Assembly: GCF_000485595.1 (NCBI RefSeq)
Contig: NW_014577223.1
Coordinates: forward strand, 153,164 to 199,667
DNA: 46,504 nt
Source of the DNA: Priapulus caudatus
Taxonomy: Eukaryota; Priapulida; Priapulimorpha; Priapulimorphida; Priapulidae
Direction of reading: 5' to 3'
This document shows positions 23,152 through 34,457 of this stretch, in pieces (the first letter of the stretch is position 1; each line of letters begins with the position of its first letter). The position numbers were made by a program, and so were the translations under genes. The notes beneath the pieces are model-generated. The model was not told where the DNA came from, ran no database searches, and saw only the letters and a program-made list of their open reading frames with translations.

Positions 23152-23248
23152 TAGCTCTAGAACTATAGCCCTTCGCTCTGCCACAGGCCGTGTGTTAGCT
23201 CTAGAACTATAGCCCTTCGCTCTGCCACAGGCTATAGTTCTAGAGGTA
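23152..23248. repeat. Direct plus inverted copies of the AGCTCTAGAACTATAG motif
   Basis: A 37-bp unit (TAGCTCTAGAACTATAGCCC, then TTCGCTCTGCCACAGGC) occurs at 23152-23188 and 23195-23231. The second is followed immediately by the inverted half GGCTATAGTTCTAGAGGTA. Confidence 0.88.
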
Positions 23249-23505
23249 GAACAGCCCCACCTGTATGCCCACGCTCATTACTGAGCGGTAAAACACACAC
23301 ACAGACACGCGGGTGTCAGGTTCATCTACCTGTACATACGTGACACCTTCCCCCGCCCTAGCCGCAGCGCCAACCTACCATACGGCCTGCGCCGGACATG
23401 CTGTATTCGCTCGTTGTCCCTAAAGCTGGAATAGAGGCGGGAGTACTCCTGCCCTTCTTCTCTCAGCATCGTGTGCGTTGGCTTTACCTCCTCGAATCAA
23501 GGATA

Positions 23506-23579
23506 GTTTGGCACCCCCGCAATATGTTTTCGCCGCATATAATATATATATATGCTAAGCTAATCTGGGGGTGCTAAAC
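23506..23579. mobile_element. Tiny inverted-repeat element with TA duplication
   Basis: Ends GTTTGGCACCCCC and GGGGGTGCTAAAC, flanked by TA on both sides (23504-23505 and 23580-23581). A TA target suits a Tc1/mariner-type MITE. The element is 74 bp with an AT-rich centre. Confidence 0.6.
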
Positions 23580-23740
23580 TAGGCTTAGGCACACCTCCTC
23601 GTCTTAGCTGCAGACACCAAGAGGGTACTTTCTGCTGTGGCACTGCAATGCTCTTGATCTTTTCCTACTATAATGCGGTTCTTACTAACGCATCCAAGTA
23701 TCTGATTACGAGGACCTCTTACAGACGATTGCCCGTCACG

Positions 23741-23880
23741 ACTGACACAAAATTATTCACTTCTGAAGAATCGCTGGTCGCACAACACATAACCTTCCGC
23801 TGTAAGCTTCACTTGACACCCAGAATTCGCATCCCAACTGACACAAAATTAGACACACTTGAGGAATCGGTCGGTGGTCA
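23741..23880. repeat. Imperfect direct repeat, about 96-bp period
   Basis: ACTGACACAAAATTA, then a CACTTCTGAAGAATCG-type segment, occurs at 23741 and again at 23837 with several differences. Confidence 0.7.
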
Positions 23881-24510
23881 TGCCACACACAACAACAGTC
23901 AGTAATCAGAACAGAAATCCTTGACGGAATCGGAGCTCGCTCGAAGTGTGTGAATTACTACTCGGAGTGGTCGCGTAGATGATGCTGTGGAACTCCAGTA
24001 CCACTCTCATCCTTATGTATCCAGTTTACCGTGTTGCTGAAACAGCCACCGTGATCACCTTAAATTCTCTCTCTCTCTCTCTCTCTCCCGCGTGCTCTCT
24101 CGCTCTCGATCTCGTGTAATAAATTCACAGCACCGTCTACACGTGAACATCCCAGCGCTGGTCACGCATTGTGCAAGTTGACCCGGCCGGCAGCTCGCAC
24201 CGCCCGAACATCGCCTGCACCTTACCGCGAAATGGCCGGCCGTATCTGCGTCCGATTGTTCCCCGGTAGGAAGCAGAATGAACGCTACAATGCCGGTGGC
24301 GGCCACTTACACTGACTAAATGTTGAGCCGGTACGCCATTGTGGTACGCCTAGTCATGTAGTAAATCACGCGCCAAGCAGGTCGCAGACGACTGCTTACC
24401 AATATGGCCGCTCACAGCGTTAACCCCTGACGCTAATCCGTAGGTAAATTGCTGACCTAGCAACAGCACTTATAAAGGTGAAAGTGGTCGAAAGTGAACG
24501 CAAAGAGTAC
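23881..24510. other. No gene; (CT)n microsatellite and GC-rich patch
   Basis: A (CT)n run is at 24065-24088. 24120-24300 is rich in CpG (CCGGCCGGCAG, GGCCGGCCG) without a supported exon. Confidence 0.45.
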
Positions 24511-24670
24511 GCGCGCACGCACGCTGACAGCGACAGATCACCGTTTGATTGCGATGAGTAATGCTATCGGAAGGTCGGTCGACGCGCGCGCGCGCGCGCG
24601 CGCACGCACGCTGACAGCGACAGATCACCGTTTGATTGCGATGAGTAATGCTATCGGAAGGTCGGTCGAC
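24511..24670. repeat. Tandem repeat separated by a (GC)n tract
   Basis: Two near-identical 73-bp blocks (CGCACGCTGACAGCGACAGA to GGTCGGTCGAC) have a period of 87 bp. A (CG)n alternating tract joins them at 24582-24602. Confidence 0.95.
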
Positions 24671-27000
24671 GGTGGCACCTGCAGACAACTCATACTATAG
24701 CTTCTGGAAGGCGCGCCGCGAGTGCGCAGGTATTTATAAGCGCCTCCGCAACGTGTCAGGTATCTCACACTAGCGCCAAAACATCGGGACCGTTTCCTGC
24801 TCTTGCGTGCATCATCCGAAATCTTCACAGACTAACGTACCGGCAACCAGTCTAGATGCGACTGAAACTCAAACAGAAACTTTTTGCGCGAAGGGCACTT
24901 TTCTGTAAATCAGCGATAACAGACTATGGCGATCGCTTCGTGGGTTGCACCACCTGCCGGTCTAAGCGCGTCGGCATATTGGCACAGGACTCTGAGAACT
25001 AACACCAGACTGTTGTCGCGCCGTCTTGAGAAAACACTCTTTGCTTGTATCCTGCTCGACGCGCAAAAAATACGATTCGCTGCACGGCCAATCTTCACCA
25101 TGCTATAGCGACAGGTGAATAGTAGTAACAAAGCACACTGCGACGGCGGCGGTATCCGCGGCTGCAAGTGACGCCGACACGGGCCAAGACGGTATTTCAC
25201 GCTTCGGCATTTACATGATTCACGTGAAATTCACCATCCTCTGCGTAGCCAACTTTGACATCCAACCTCGCACACACTTGAGTCGCTACCGGCTATATGG
25301 TTGGTTGCCAGGATGTCCAACCTAGCCAGACAAATACCACATGCTGCACGGATAAACACTGACGGTGAAATGACCCTACTTTCAATCACAGCCCAATACA
25401 TTCTCACTGAATACATAATTTAAAGCTAGTTTAATCCATAATTCAACGACCCATTGTTTGTGCGGAACTGATTGGCTTAGATGGACGTTCACACCAGACC
25501 GGTTTTGTGTACACACGCCAGTAGGAAAATTCCTAATGGTGACCATCTAGATTTTTTGCATACCAGCGAAAGGTACTTTGGTGATTGCTATTAGGGGCGT
25601 GACGGCAATTAAAACTGTTGCCAATATATAACAGCACACACGCTTACAACTAACGAATAATATAATACCTACGTTTTAGCTATCTATGTGATTGCAATAC
25701 GACTACTGACCCACTAAAGTTTATATTAGATAGACCACCTACTTGTTTGGTGCGTATTTGTATTTTATCAGTACATACATGTACCATGAATAAATTCAGC
25801 TGGTTGAGGCTAGTCATGTTTGTTATGAGTGACGTGAGTACCTTTGAACCTCGTCTGTTAGTTGTTATCTATTTGCACTATTACTATATAGCTTCATTCT
25901 AAACCACAAAGCAGCTAAACGTCAATTTGACATTCTAGCTCTACGTCATATATGCATACTCATACAAAGCATATTCGTTTCACATCATGAAAAAGTAGAC
26001 ATGAAAAAAATTGGTTGCTTTTCATGTGTTTTATGGCAACACCATCGTAGAATCAAAGTTTACTATTTCTGAAACTTTACAGACAGTAATAGGAATAGAA
26101 CACATAATGAGAAGTACAGTTACAATACACTGTTATAATACACACTGGGCATTCACAATATATGTGGGCCGTTTTCCTCATTACATTTCATTTTAAAATA
26201 TATGTGGTAGGGATGCCTTACATTCCTTGCCTACTGTATCTAACTTAAATACCTATATGTTTTTTATTGAAAACACTAGCGATAAAAACAATCGCACGTA
26301 GGAATGCACAACGCAAACTGTTTACTAGATCCCCCACCTCGAGCCTGGTTTTGGTCATAAACCGGAAGAAAAAACGTTTATGCACTTGCAATAAAAAATA
26401 AATTGCTGGCCCTTTTTCAGTTCGTCTCGTTGAAATACGAGAGTGAGTAATACCAGTTATCAGATATTTTTTAAATAAACGTGATATTATTTACGTTTTT
26501 ATTTTTTTCAAAACTGCTTCAATAAGCTGCATGGCAAGTGTTTTATTATCTGGACAAAGATATGAACGCTCTAGAAAAAATTCCCAATATGGTTTTCACA
26601 CAAAGGGGCAACAGGCCCAAGCCATCTGCCATCAAACACAGCTGCACACGTCATAGCCCAAGGAACAATGATTTCCAACACCCGAGACATTTAATGACCC
26701 TGGACCTCATCAGAAAGAAACTCAATCTCAATTAACTTTTGGTACGCCGCGAACAAAAAGCAGCACAAACGCAACGAATTTGCCAAAGCACCAAATTGCG
26801 GGAGGCTCCGGAAAATCTGTTACGTGTAGGACAGACGCATAAAAATGGGCGTTTCCGCCCGTGGCTAACGAGCCACGTGCACAGAAACAACTAGACAGAG
26901 TGCACCCACGGAGAGTGCATACCTCCGCCAACGACATACGCCATACGACTCACGAACACACGAATAACCCACGATATACGCCAGCGTACTGACATGTACA
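24671..27000. other. No supported gene
   Basis: GC-rich until about 25200 with a 60-codon ATG frame at 24926-25108 that I cannot identify. AT-rich from about 25600 to 26550. No splice-flanked exon is recognised. Confidence 0.4.
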
Positions 27001-27180
27001 CGCTGGCTTGCTGGCTTGCTGCTCGCTCGCTCGCTGCTGCTGCTCGCTCACATGTACACGCTCGCTGGCTTGCTGACTCGCTGGCTCGCTGGGTGATATC
27101 GATCGACCGCCAACGACATACGCCATACGCCTCGGCGCGCTAATATCGATCGCGCGAACACACGAACACACGAACACACG
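27001..27180. repeat. CTCGCTGG/CTTGCTGG tandem repeats and CGAACACA repeats
   Basis: Irregular (GCTTGCTG/GCTCGCTG)n blocks lie between two ACATGTACACGCT segments. The block CCAACGACATACGCCATACG occurs at about 26929 and 27110. Three CGAACACA units lie near 27157-27180. Confidence 0.8.
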
Positions 27181-27349
27181 AGAGCGAAAACATAACCTCC
27201 TCCAACTCCGTTGGGCGGAGGTAATTACAACTGCTTGGAGCCATTGCCTGGTCGGGGCGCATTTGGTACAGGGGCCTCGCTCTGCCCTCGCTCACGCTTC
27301 GTAAGCGACCACGGATTTTATTGTAGCAGCAGGCAAGACTGGAACTATA

Positions 27350-27407
27350 GCTCTAGAGCTATAGCACTTCGCTCTGCGGCAGAGCGAAGGGCTATAGTTC
27401 TAGAGCT
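27350..27407. repeat. Palindrome of the AGCTCTAG family
   Basis: GCTCTAGAGCTATAGCACTT, CGCTCTGC is followed at once by its complement GGCAGAGCGAAGGGCTATAG, TTCTAGAGCT. Same family as 23002-23248. A half unit (ACCTTCGCTCTGCCACAAG) is at 27651-27669. Confidence 0.88.
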
Positions 27408-29420
27408 AGACTGGATCTAGATGCATTCCGCTCGCGTGATTCCGTGATGTAAGGTAACACAATGCCCGTGCGTCGTGTGTAAACCAATAATTTATTACAC
27501 TTAGTGAGCTCCCATGCATGTAATCGTCAGCGCAATAAATAACCAAGACGATGAGTGCGCCACATTTATCACTTGTAAATGTCGCCAGCCAAAATGCCCC
27601 TCACTTACACACAGACCACTTCAAGGTACCAAGTAGCTCTAACCGTGCCAGACCTTCGCTCTGCCACAAGTAAGCAAAAGACTTTCACTTTCAAAACCTT
27701 CTGACCAATGTGTGTGCGCTTGCACTGCATACGTGCATGCGTGCGTGCGTGCGTGTGTGCGTTCGTGCATCCTTGTTCTGTGCCGACTGTACGGACATTA
27801 TTACGGACGATATCATCCATCCCTCCTGCCCGTCTATAATCACATCACCTGCCACCTCCCTCTATACATATAACCCTGGGCCCAAACTATAAGCACACGA
27901 GTTCCTACATGAAATCACATGGCTGGATACCCGACAACCCGTTTCATGTAAAATATTAACAATCCCCGCCATGTTTAAAGATCGTCATTACGTTGCGTTG
28001 GCCGAGCGAGACGGCCAATCATAATTGTACCTCTAGCATCATGCATATAATAAATATAGCACGAGCAGTTGACTAGAGCAGCTGTCTACCCATCCCCCAC
28101 GAACCTTCTCCCCCCGACAAAGGCGCCATAAGTCGCATATGTTGACGCTAGTTCAACCAGCGTGACGCCGACCGGGAAAAAAGCAGCCTCCTCCTCCTCC
28201 CTTCTATTCCCCTCCTCCACGACATGATCAAATTCACTCCATGGTCCAGAGTTTACGCAATGAAAACCCGCCGCGTTTGCAAATTCAGCCGGCGTGGCGC
28301 TCGTGGACGCAGACGACAGGATGAGCTGAGTCTAAACAGAACGAAGAGGTGCGATGGAGTAAAGACAGGAGTCCGCTGCATATATTGGCCTAGCCGATAA
28401 CGCTTCATATGGCAGCCACTGATAAAGCGCTGAATGACAGACAGGAGGTTGAAAACGGTCACGGACGCGAATGGTTACGAGGATTCGGAGGATGAGAAGG
28501 ATGAGGTGGGGGAGGTTAAGTAAAGATGAAAGATGATCCGTAGGAGTAGGAGCACATGGCAACGCATCACGTGGAACAGGATGAGCAGAAGCCAGGAAAC
28601 ATTATCTGTAGAGAAAATACAAACTTACGACCACACGTGAATTCATCGGCACTACAAATACTAGATGCAGAATTCACGTGTTCTGTGAATGCACTCCGGG
28701 TCTGCGAACTGTAAGCACTTCGTTCTAACAGCGTACATGAAACGCCAGTATGGGATCGTAGTTACGTCAGGCGGACGCTGAGGATTATATAGCCATCGTA
28801 GCATGACTATTATATTCCCTACCAATACATGCGCAGTTACGTCATAGATACACGCACAGCGACACGCACGCATTGACAAATGACACTTCGTTTAACCGAG
28901 GTGGTTACTGGGCCATCAGAAGGTGCTATTTAACCCCGTGGATTATATAATATTCATCAACGAATGGTGCAACGCAACATGTAAACTGCTCACACATGGG
29001 GGCCGGGCCCTCACACTGTACATCTACGTTACAATGTGTACATACAAGCATATTCCTCACCGCTATACATCGTGCTATGGGACATCTATCCAGCAAATAC
29101 CACTTGATATTTTAATTGAGAACCAGAAACCTTGTAAAGCCGACCACAGAAAATAGGGTATAAACAGAACTAATCATGCTTTCCCAATTTTAAATTTTAA
29201 ATTAAAAGCAAATGGTTGATGGATACGTCACGGTCATAGGGTTGACATTGTATAATTCCAAATGTACTCCACTCATAAAATTATATGAGTATTGCCATAA
29301 AACAATATAATTATGTAAAGCTATTATCTATCTATACTATAATTTGGCTAATCTTGTGTGTGTGTGTTAATTTTTGTTTGATCATGATGTTCTCCGTGAT
29401 TTGTCACTCAATCGCGGTAA
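27408..29420. other. No gene seen
   Basis: A short GTGC repeat lies at 27735-27765. The rest is mixed intronic-type DNA. No recognisable frames. Confidence 0.45.
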
Positions 29421-29537
29421 CTGAAGATATATTCAGAATCACCACGTCTGGGAGATGGTTCTGGCTGAGACAAAAATTTAAAAACGTTAAAAAGTAAAAA
29501 AAATTGTAAAAGTTCAAATTCAATCATCACGTACGTG
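29421..29537. repeat. Dispersed repeat, copy A
   Basis: It shares AGATAT...TTCAGAATCA, CACGTCTG, GGTTCTGGCTGA and a terminal CATCACGTACGTG with 30367-30507. The middle is A/T-rich with GTTAAAAAG units. Confidence 0.75.
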
Positions 29538-29561
29538 GGAATTATTTAGCGTGTCTTGCCC

Positions 29562-29633
29562 GCCGCCGTAGCGTAGTCGGTAGGAGTTCGGTTTCATAAC
29601 CCGAGATTCCGGGTTCGAATCTCAGCTGGGGAG
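29562..29633 (+). ncRNA. tRNA-like sequence, probable tRNA pseudogene or tRNA-derived SINE head
   Basis: The A box TAGCGTAGTCGG matches the Pol III consensus fully and the B box GGTTCGAATCT matches at 10 of 11 bases. An anticodon-type loop TTCATAA (CAT) is flanked by stems TCGG and CCGA. The T arm has one mismatch, but the acceptor stem has about three mismatches, so this is not a good functional tRNA. A T4 run and a T6 run follow within 30 bp and could terminate Pol III. Confidence 0.6.
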
Positions 29634-29973
29634 AAAAATTTTCTCCTTTACTTTTTTACTCTTTAGTATCAACTTCTGCCACTTCAGTGTTAATTTCAAA
29701 ATGTAAAAAATAAATTTTACTACATTCATTAAAAAAAATTTAAAAAGTAAAAAATTTAAACAAATTACTGTTTTTTTTCTATTATTATTATTTTATTTTA
29801 TATATTATCATTTTATTATTTAACTAGCTGCGGATACCCGCTGCGCTGGGTAAAATCGGGCTACTAATTCATACTACTAATAATTGGACACAATAGGAAC
29901 ATTGGGTAAAAATCGACAATATAACATTGCACACAATATCAATATTTAGAAAACAGTCTAATAAAATAATAAG
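29634..29973. other. AT-rich; possible retroelement end
   Basis: 29823-29857 (ACTAGCTGCGGATACCCGCT...GGGTAAAA) resembles, from memory, terminal sequences of some invertebrate transposable elements. No reading frame accompanies it. Confidence 0.3.
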
Positions 29974-29998
29974 NNNNNNNNNNNNNNNNNNNNNNNNN
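29974..29998. other. Assembly gap (25 N)
   Basis: Exactly 25 N, followed immediately by CATGGCATGGCATGCCATGC and GATG/GATA repeats. Confidence 0.99.
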
Positions 29999-30081
29999 CA
30001 TGGCATGGCATGCCATGCCATGCGATGGCTGGATGGATGGATGGATAGATACATAAATAGATAGATAGATAGATAGATAGA
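29999..30081. repeat. CATGC palindromic repeat and (GATA)n microsatellite
   Basis: A GGCATGCCATGCC-type short palindrome, then (GGAT)n, then (GATA)n. Confidence 0.93.
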
Positions 30082-30366
30082 TTTTGCGGTATTTTCCTTT
30101 CAACCAAGTGGTCACCAACTGAGCACTTTTTCCCCTGCTCACTTATAGAATTACGCTCTTTGTTTCTTCCCAAAATGTTTTTTTGTTTCTGTTTTCTTTT
30201 CAGTTGCTTGAAATATTTTACTTCAACTGTGTCACCTACATGAAGTTTATATTTTAAGGCACGATTTGGTCGTTGTACGGGTATTAGTCTGCTAGTATAT
30301 ATAAAGTTGTTCAGCCGAATTAGTTCGTACTTGCATAACTAGAGAACTCCGCAGCCTAGAGGAAAA

Positions 30367-30507
30367 CTAAAGATATTTTCAGAATCAGCACGTCTGTGAG
30401 GTGGTTCTGGCTGAAACAAAAATGTTAAAAAGTTAAAAAGTTAAAAATTAATAAAAATTCTATTCATTAATAGATGGCAGTGCGTACAGCTTAACATCAC
30501 GTACGTG
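30367..30507. repeat. Dispersed repeat, copy B
   Basis: Related to 29421-29537, with the same boundaries. It carries an extra 20-30 bp in the A/T-rich middle and no tRNA-like sequence after it. Confidence 0.75.
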
Positions 30508-31740
30508 TGAATATATGTCGACATCCACTCATAATGATATGGATTAAAGATTCAACTTTTAACACAAGTGTTTTGATTTAAGAAATAACAGAGACGGCAG
30601 GAGTCATTGTGCACTTGAGAGAAAGTGCCTGGTATGTGGGGGGGGGGGAGGATGATAGGGGTAGAGGGAGCACATGGAACGAAAGAGAAAGCAGTAAATT
30701 GGAGGACGGATGATAGGGCGAAGGGAGAGAAAGACAGAGGGGGGTTGGAAAAATAACACTTGGCCAACAGACCCTGCAAGGTAGATGCATGTATACAGTA
30801 CGTGCTTGGGGGAAACAGTCAGTCTGCCCTTTTTGAAAGAGCTCAGCTAATCACCAAAGGAAAAGCTGAGTGGCAAGAGCAATTTAATCTGCTGGCCATT
30901 CGATTACCGTTAAAAAATATCACAAGCGCTCTCACAAAAACTAGCCTAAATGTCAAACCCGGTACACGCGCGCTTACGCCATGGCGATGTTAGTTTTTTT
31001 TTCACTGGACATGGAAGCAAGGATAGAAGATTTAATAGATGATGTAACCTAAGCAAGCAAAAACATTTTTTTAAGTAAAAAAGAACAAACACATTTTGAA
31101 TAAAACAAGGGCAAACGGAGAAAAAGAAAGAATGAAGATGAAGAGAAATTATAGAAGATATTTTATAGGAAATACTTCACACTTGGGTGCCATAACCATA
31201 ACCCTCGGTCTACTGTTACATAGATGTAGACATCCTAAAATCTAAACGTGGATCCAAAAATCTAGTCGTGGTTTGGCGAGACAGTAAACGCGCTTTCAAG
31301 TGATTGGGGAAGTCAATGTTGCCAGACATACCATCGCTGCCCATGTGGCCAGCCTAATTATATGCTGAATCAATTTTGCAGCTTCCGCCTGCATGGCAAC
31401 CACACTTACCACAGCAGCAGGAGCAGCAGGAGCGCTGATAATGGATGCAAATTAGTCGTGCACTGCACCTCCCTACCCTGCTAACAAACATGGCATTCAA
31501 ATTTCAACAGGGCAAGGTGCCCGTCTGATTGTGGTAAGAATCTGGGGCAGTCTGCTACCACATAACTAAATGATTCAATACAGTTCTATACAGAAAGAGG
31601 ATGTGATGGAAATCTAGAAGACGGGAGCAGAGCGAGCAGCACCACGAGCAGGAGAAGTGGGGACAGCAGCAGCAACAGCAGCTAACAGTGTCACCGAGAC
31701 ATTACACACAACACTGACCTCTTCCTGCAAATCAATTTTC
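30508..31740. other. No supported gene
   Basis: G-run at 30641-30651 and GA-rich 30650-30750. The frame at 30760-30993 is non-repetitive but unidentified. CAG-type repeats lie at 31640-31690. Confidence 0.4.
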
Positions 31741-32530
31741 ATCTGAGAGTCGTCCAAGCGTCACACGCGCGCATGTACATACACGCCACACACGCTCACA
31801 CACACACCAGCTCAACAATCATGGCGAGAATTTTTCGGCGCCGGGTCGACATAAAGCGAAATCCCCGGATCTGGCGACGAAAAAAATCTTACTGCATCAC
31901 AAAAGCCGTATGCGAGTTGCCGACTCCCCGACGGGAGCCCCCCCCCCTCGCCGTCAACTGTGCGCATTCAGACGCCAGCGAGCTCCGACGGAAATGTAAA
32001 TCAAGCGAGTGAAGTACTCGTGCGTTCAGCGGGAAGCGAGCGGCGTCTTCCCCTTCCCCTTCCCTCTCCCCGGCTAGCATGGCTGGCCGCAGTTCTCGGT
32101 AATCTATTATCCCGTAACCCTCGCACACGCCCACAGACAGTAACCCACAAAGGAGGCGACGTGCATCTCGCACCGTCGCATCATCACGTGCGTACGTACG
32201 ACGCCGCGCGTGATGTCCGGATTCCGGTGAGCTGCTACGCCGAGGCGCCGGCGATGAATCATACGGATGCTGCGCAGGCAGACATTGAGAGAGGGGACAA
32301 AGAGTGTCGCACGCCGCACACGCCAGCCAGGCAGGCAGGCAGGCAGGCAGGCAGTCAGACAGTCAGACAGCTGCGGTGGGGGAGGCGCGCAGAGTAAGGT
32401 ACTCACTTCATCAGATAGACTGCCAGTAGCTCTAGAGCGGAGCTTTACTGCCAGCAGACCTGACCTGACACATACACGCGCACTCGCGTACGCACGCGTG
32501 CTCATTCACGCACACGTATATCGTGGATAC
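31741..32530. promoter_or_regulatory. GC- and CpG-rich island in the intron
   Basis: Markedly richer in CpG than its flanks, with a C-run at 31939-31948 and (GGCA)n at 32330-32353. On the minus strand a strong donor GTGAGTAC starts at 32406 after an open stretch (SLSDE). If spliced to the DAAM acceptor at 2920 the frame would not continue into the DAAM ATG, so it could only be an untranslated first exon. This is inference from composition plus one splice motif. Confidence 0.25.
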
Positions 32531-33540
32531 AAAGTGAAAGTTTCGTCGAAGCTATGGATCTAAAGACCGATATTTCTGACGTTTTATTTTTTCAGGAAAA
32601 TTCCGCTAACCCTTAAAGTTAATCACTTGCCATAAACCAGTTAGTAATTAGATACGAATAATGAATTACATGCGGTACCGTGAAGAATTTCACATTTGAG
32701 ATCGGCGACACATTACAGGTGTATACTCCATTTAAATCGCAGCAAGTGTCACGTAAACCACTCGACCAGCACGAACACAGCAACAACTCTACCGGAATAT
32801 TCTACATTGTCTACTAATAAAATGATCAATTTACGTAATCACGCCCTGAATCTCCTCAAAATTGCCCGAAGAGATTATTGCGCCACTTTTCTAAAATTAA
32901 ACAGAAAACGACAAGGGGCTCTTATTGGAATAAAATTCCTTTACAATGAGTAGCCGACATATCTGCGTGAAACAGCAGCTACTGTACGCTGATGGCGAAT
33001 ACAGTTAGAGAAAATTAGAGTAATCGACCAATTATGGAATCAATTTTAAACTCCCGAAGCGGTTCATGCGCATCTTTCTAATTTGGTCAGACAAGTGGCC
33101 GAGATAAGGCCACCAGGCCGATTGATACAAAAACCGCTCTGTTCAGCAAGGACAGCAATAGCGTGACCACTGACCCTGACGATTTACACATTTACTATTT
33201 GAATACTACTACTATATGAAGAATATTACTATTTGAATTATAATTTGAATAAATATTTGAATATGTACCCTGCCCCAACAACCAGCGGCACCCTTACCCT
33301 CGCCTCACATCGTGTTACCTCCAAACCGAGTGAAATGAATTCACAGTTTATAAGGATGTGAATCTAAACATACGTTAGTGTTGCCGTTGCCATAGAAACA
33401 AACCATGATGACAACTAACTACATGCATTATTTACCCAACTGCTGCCCATGATGAAATCTTCGCTGCTTGTGAGAGACGTAGGGAAACAAAGCAGGTCCC
33501 TACAGATTTCAAATATTGGCACACACGCCACACTCTCCTC
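32531..33540. other. No gene; one RFX-like X-box
   Basis: GTTGCCATAGAAAC at 33386-33399 is close to the RFX X-box consensus. The rest is intronic-type DNA. Confidence 0.4.
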
Positions 33541-33752
33541 TCGCCTCGCTCTTTCTCACCCCCCCCCCCCCCCCTCTCCGCATAGCTCTCTCGCCTTCGG
33601 CTCCGCTCTCGCTCGTTCTTTCTCACCCCCGTTCTCTCTCCCTGCCGCTCGCTCTCTCTCTCATCTCTCGCTCTCCTTCTCTCTCTCTGTTCTCTCTGTC
33701 TCTCTCCCTCTCTACCCTCTCTTTCTCTCCTCTGCTGCATCTCTCTGCATCG

Positions 33753-33793
<41 letters not shown>

Positions 33794-33840
33794 TCTCTCT
33801 CTCTCTCTGCTCTCTCTCTGCTCCTCTCTCGCTCATCTCT

Positions 33841-33879
<39 letters not shown>

Positions 33880-33950
33880 TCTTCGCCCAGTTCTCTTCTC
33901 GCTCTCTCTCTCTACCTGCTGCTTCTTTCTCGGCTCTCTTCTTGCATCTC
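33541..33950. repeat. CT-rich simple sequence with C-run
   Basis: A C-run (33560-33573) and about 400 bp of interrupted (CT)n. The long serine/leucine frames (33449-33958 and 33516-34022) and the Arg/Glu frame opposite are products of the repeat. Confidence 0.95.
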
Positions 33951-34313
33951 TCCTGTAGTCCTACTCGTAATAAAATGTTTTTTCTTCTCTGCATATTACG
34001 GTACTCTACGTGCGAGTTGTGATGGCTCGGGGACCGAATAAGTGCTAGAACCTGCCAATACAACCAGTTCGCGCTATGGTGCGGGATACATTAGTGTAGG
34101 TTAGCATAAATAATAGACAGACACCGAGGTGTACAGCTTACGTTACAACAAATAATATATATTATTTCTTATCTGCATATCTGCCTTATCTGCCATTGTG
34201 GTCTTGGGCTAACGGAAGCGCCGTTTATATTCTTCGAATTACTTTTCTAATCACCTTCTTTCCAAACGCGCGTCTATTTGTTTATTAATTTCGATCAATT
34301 TCCCTTCATTACA
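33951..34313. other. No gene seen
   Basis: Short unique AT-leaning sequence between two CT-repeat blocks. Confidence 0.5.
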
Positions 34314-34316
34314 GCT

Positions 34317-34351
<35 letters not shown>

Positions 34352-34370
34352 GCTCTCTTTCTTCTCTCTC

Positions 34371-34455
<85 letters not shown>
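34314..34455. repeat. (CT)n microsatellite
   Basis: Almost pure CT dinucleotide array of about 140 bp. Confidence 0.97.

Positions 34456-34457
<2 letters not shown>

Noticed and set aside
24926-25108. 60-codon ATG frame with a good start context in GC-rich DNA
   Set aside because: No recognisable product or splice signals, and an equally open frame exists on the opposite strand.
29562-29633. Functional tRNA-Met (CAT)
   Set aside because: Acceptor stem mismatches and a weak anticodon stem closing pair make a working tRNA unlikely.
33449-34022. Long serine/leucine-rich open frames (169 and 168 codons) and an Arg/Glu-rich frame opposite
   Set aside because: They are direct translations of interrupted (CT)n/(GA)n repeats. 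Stop codons are absent because of composition.
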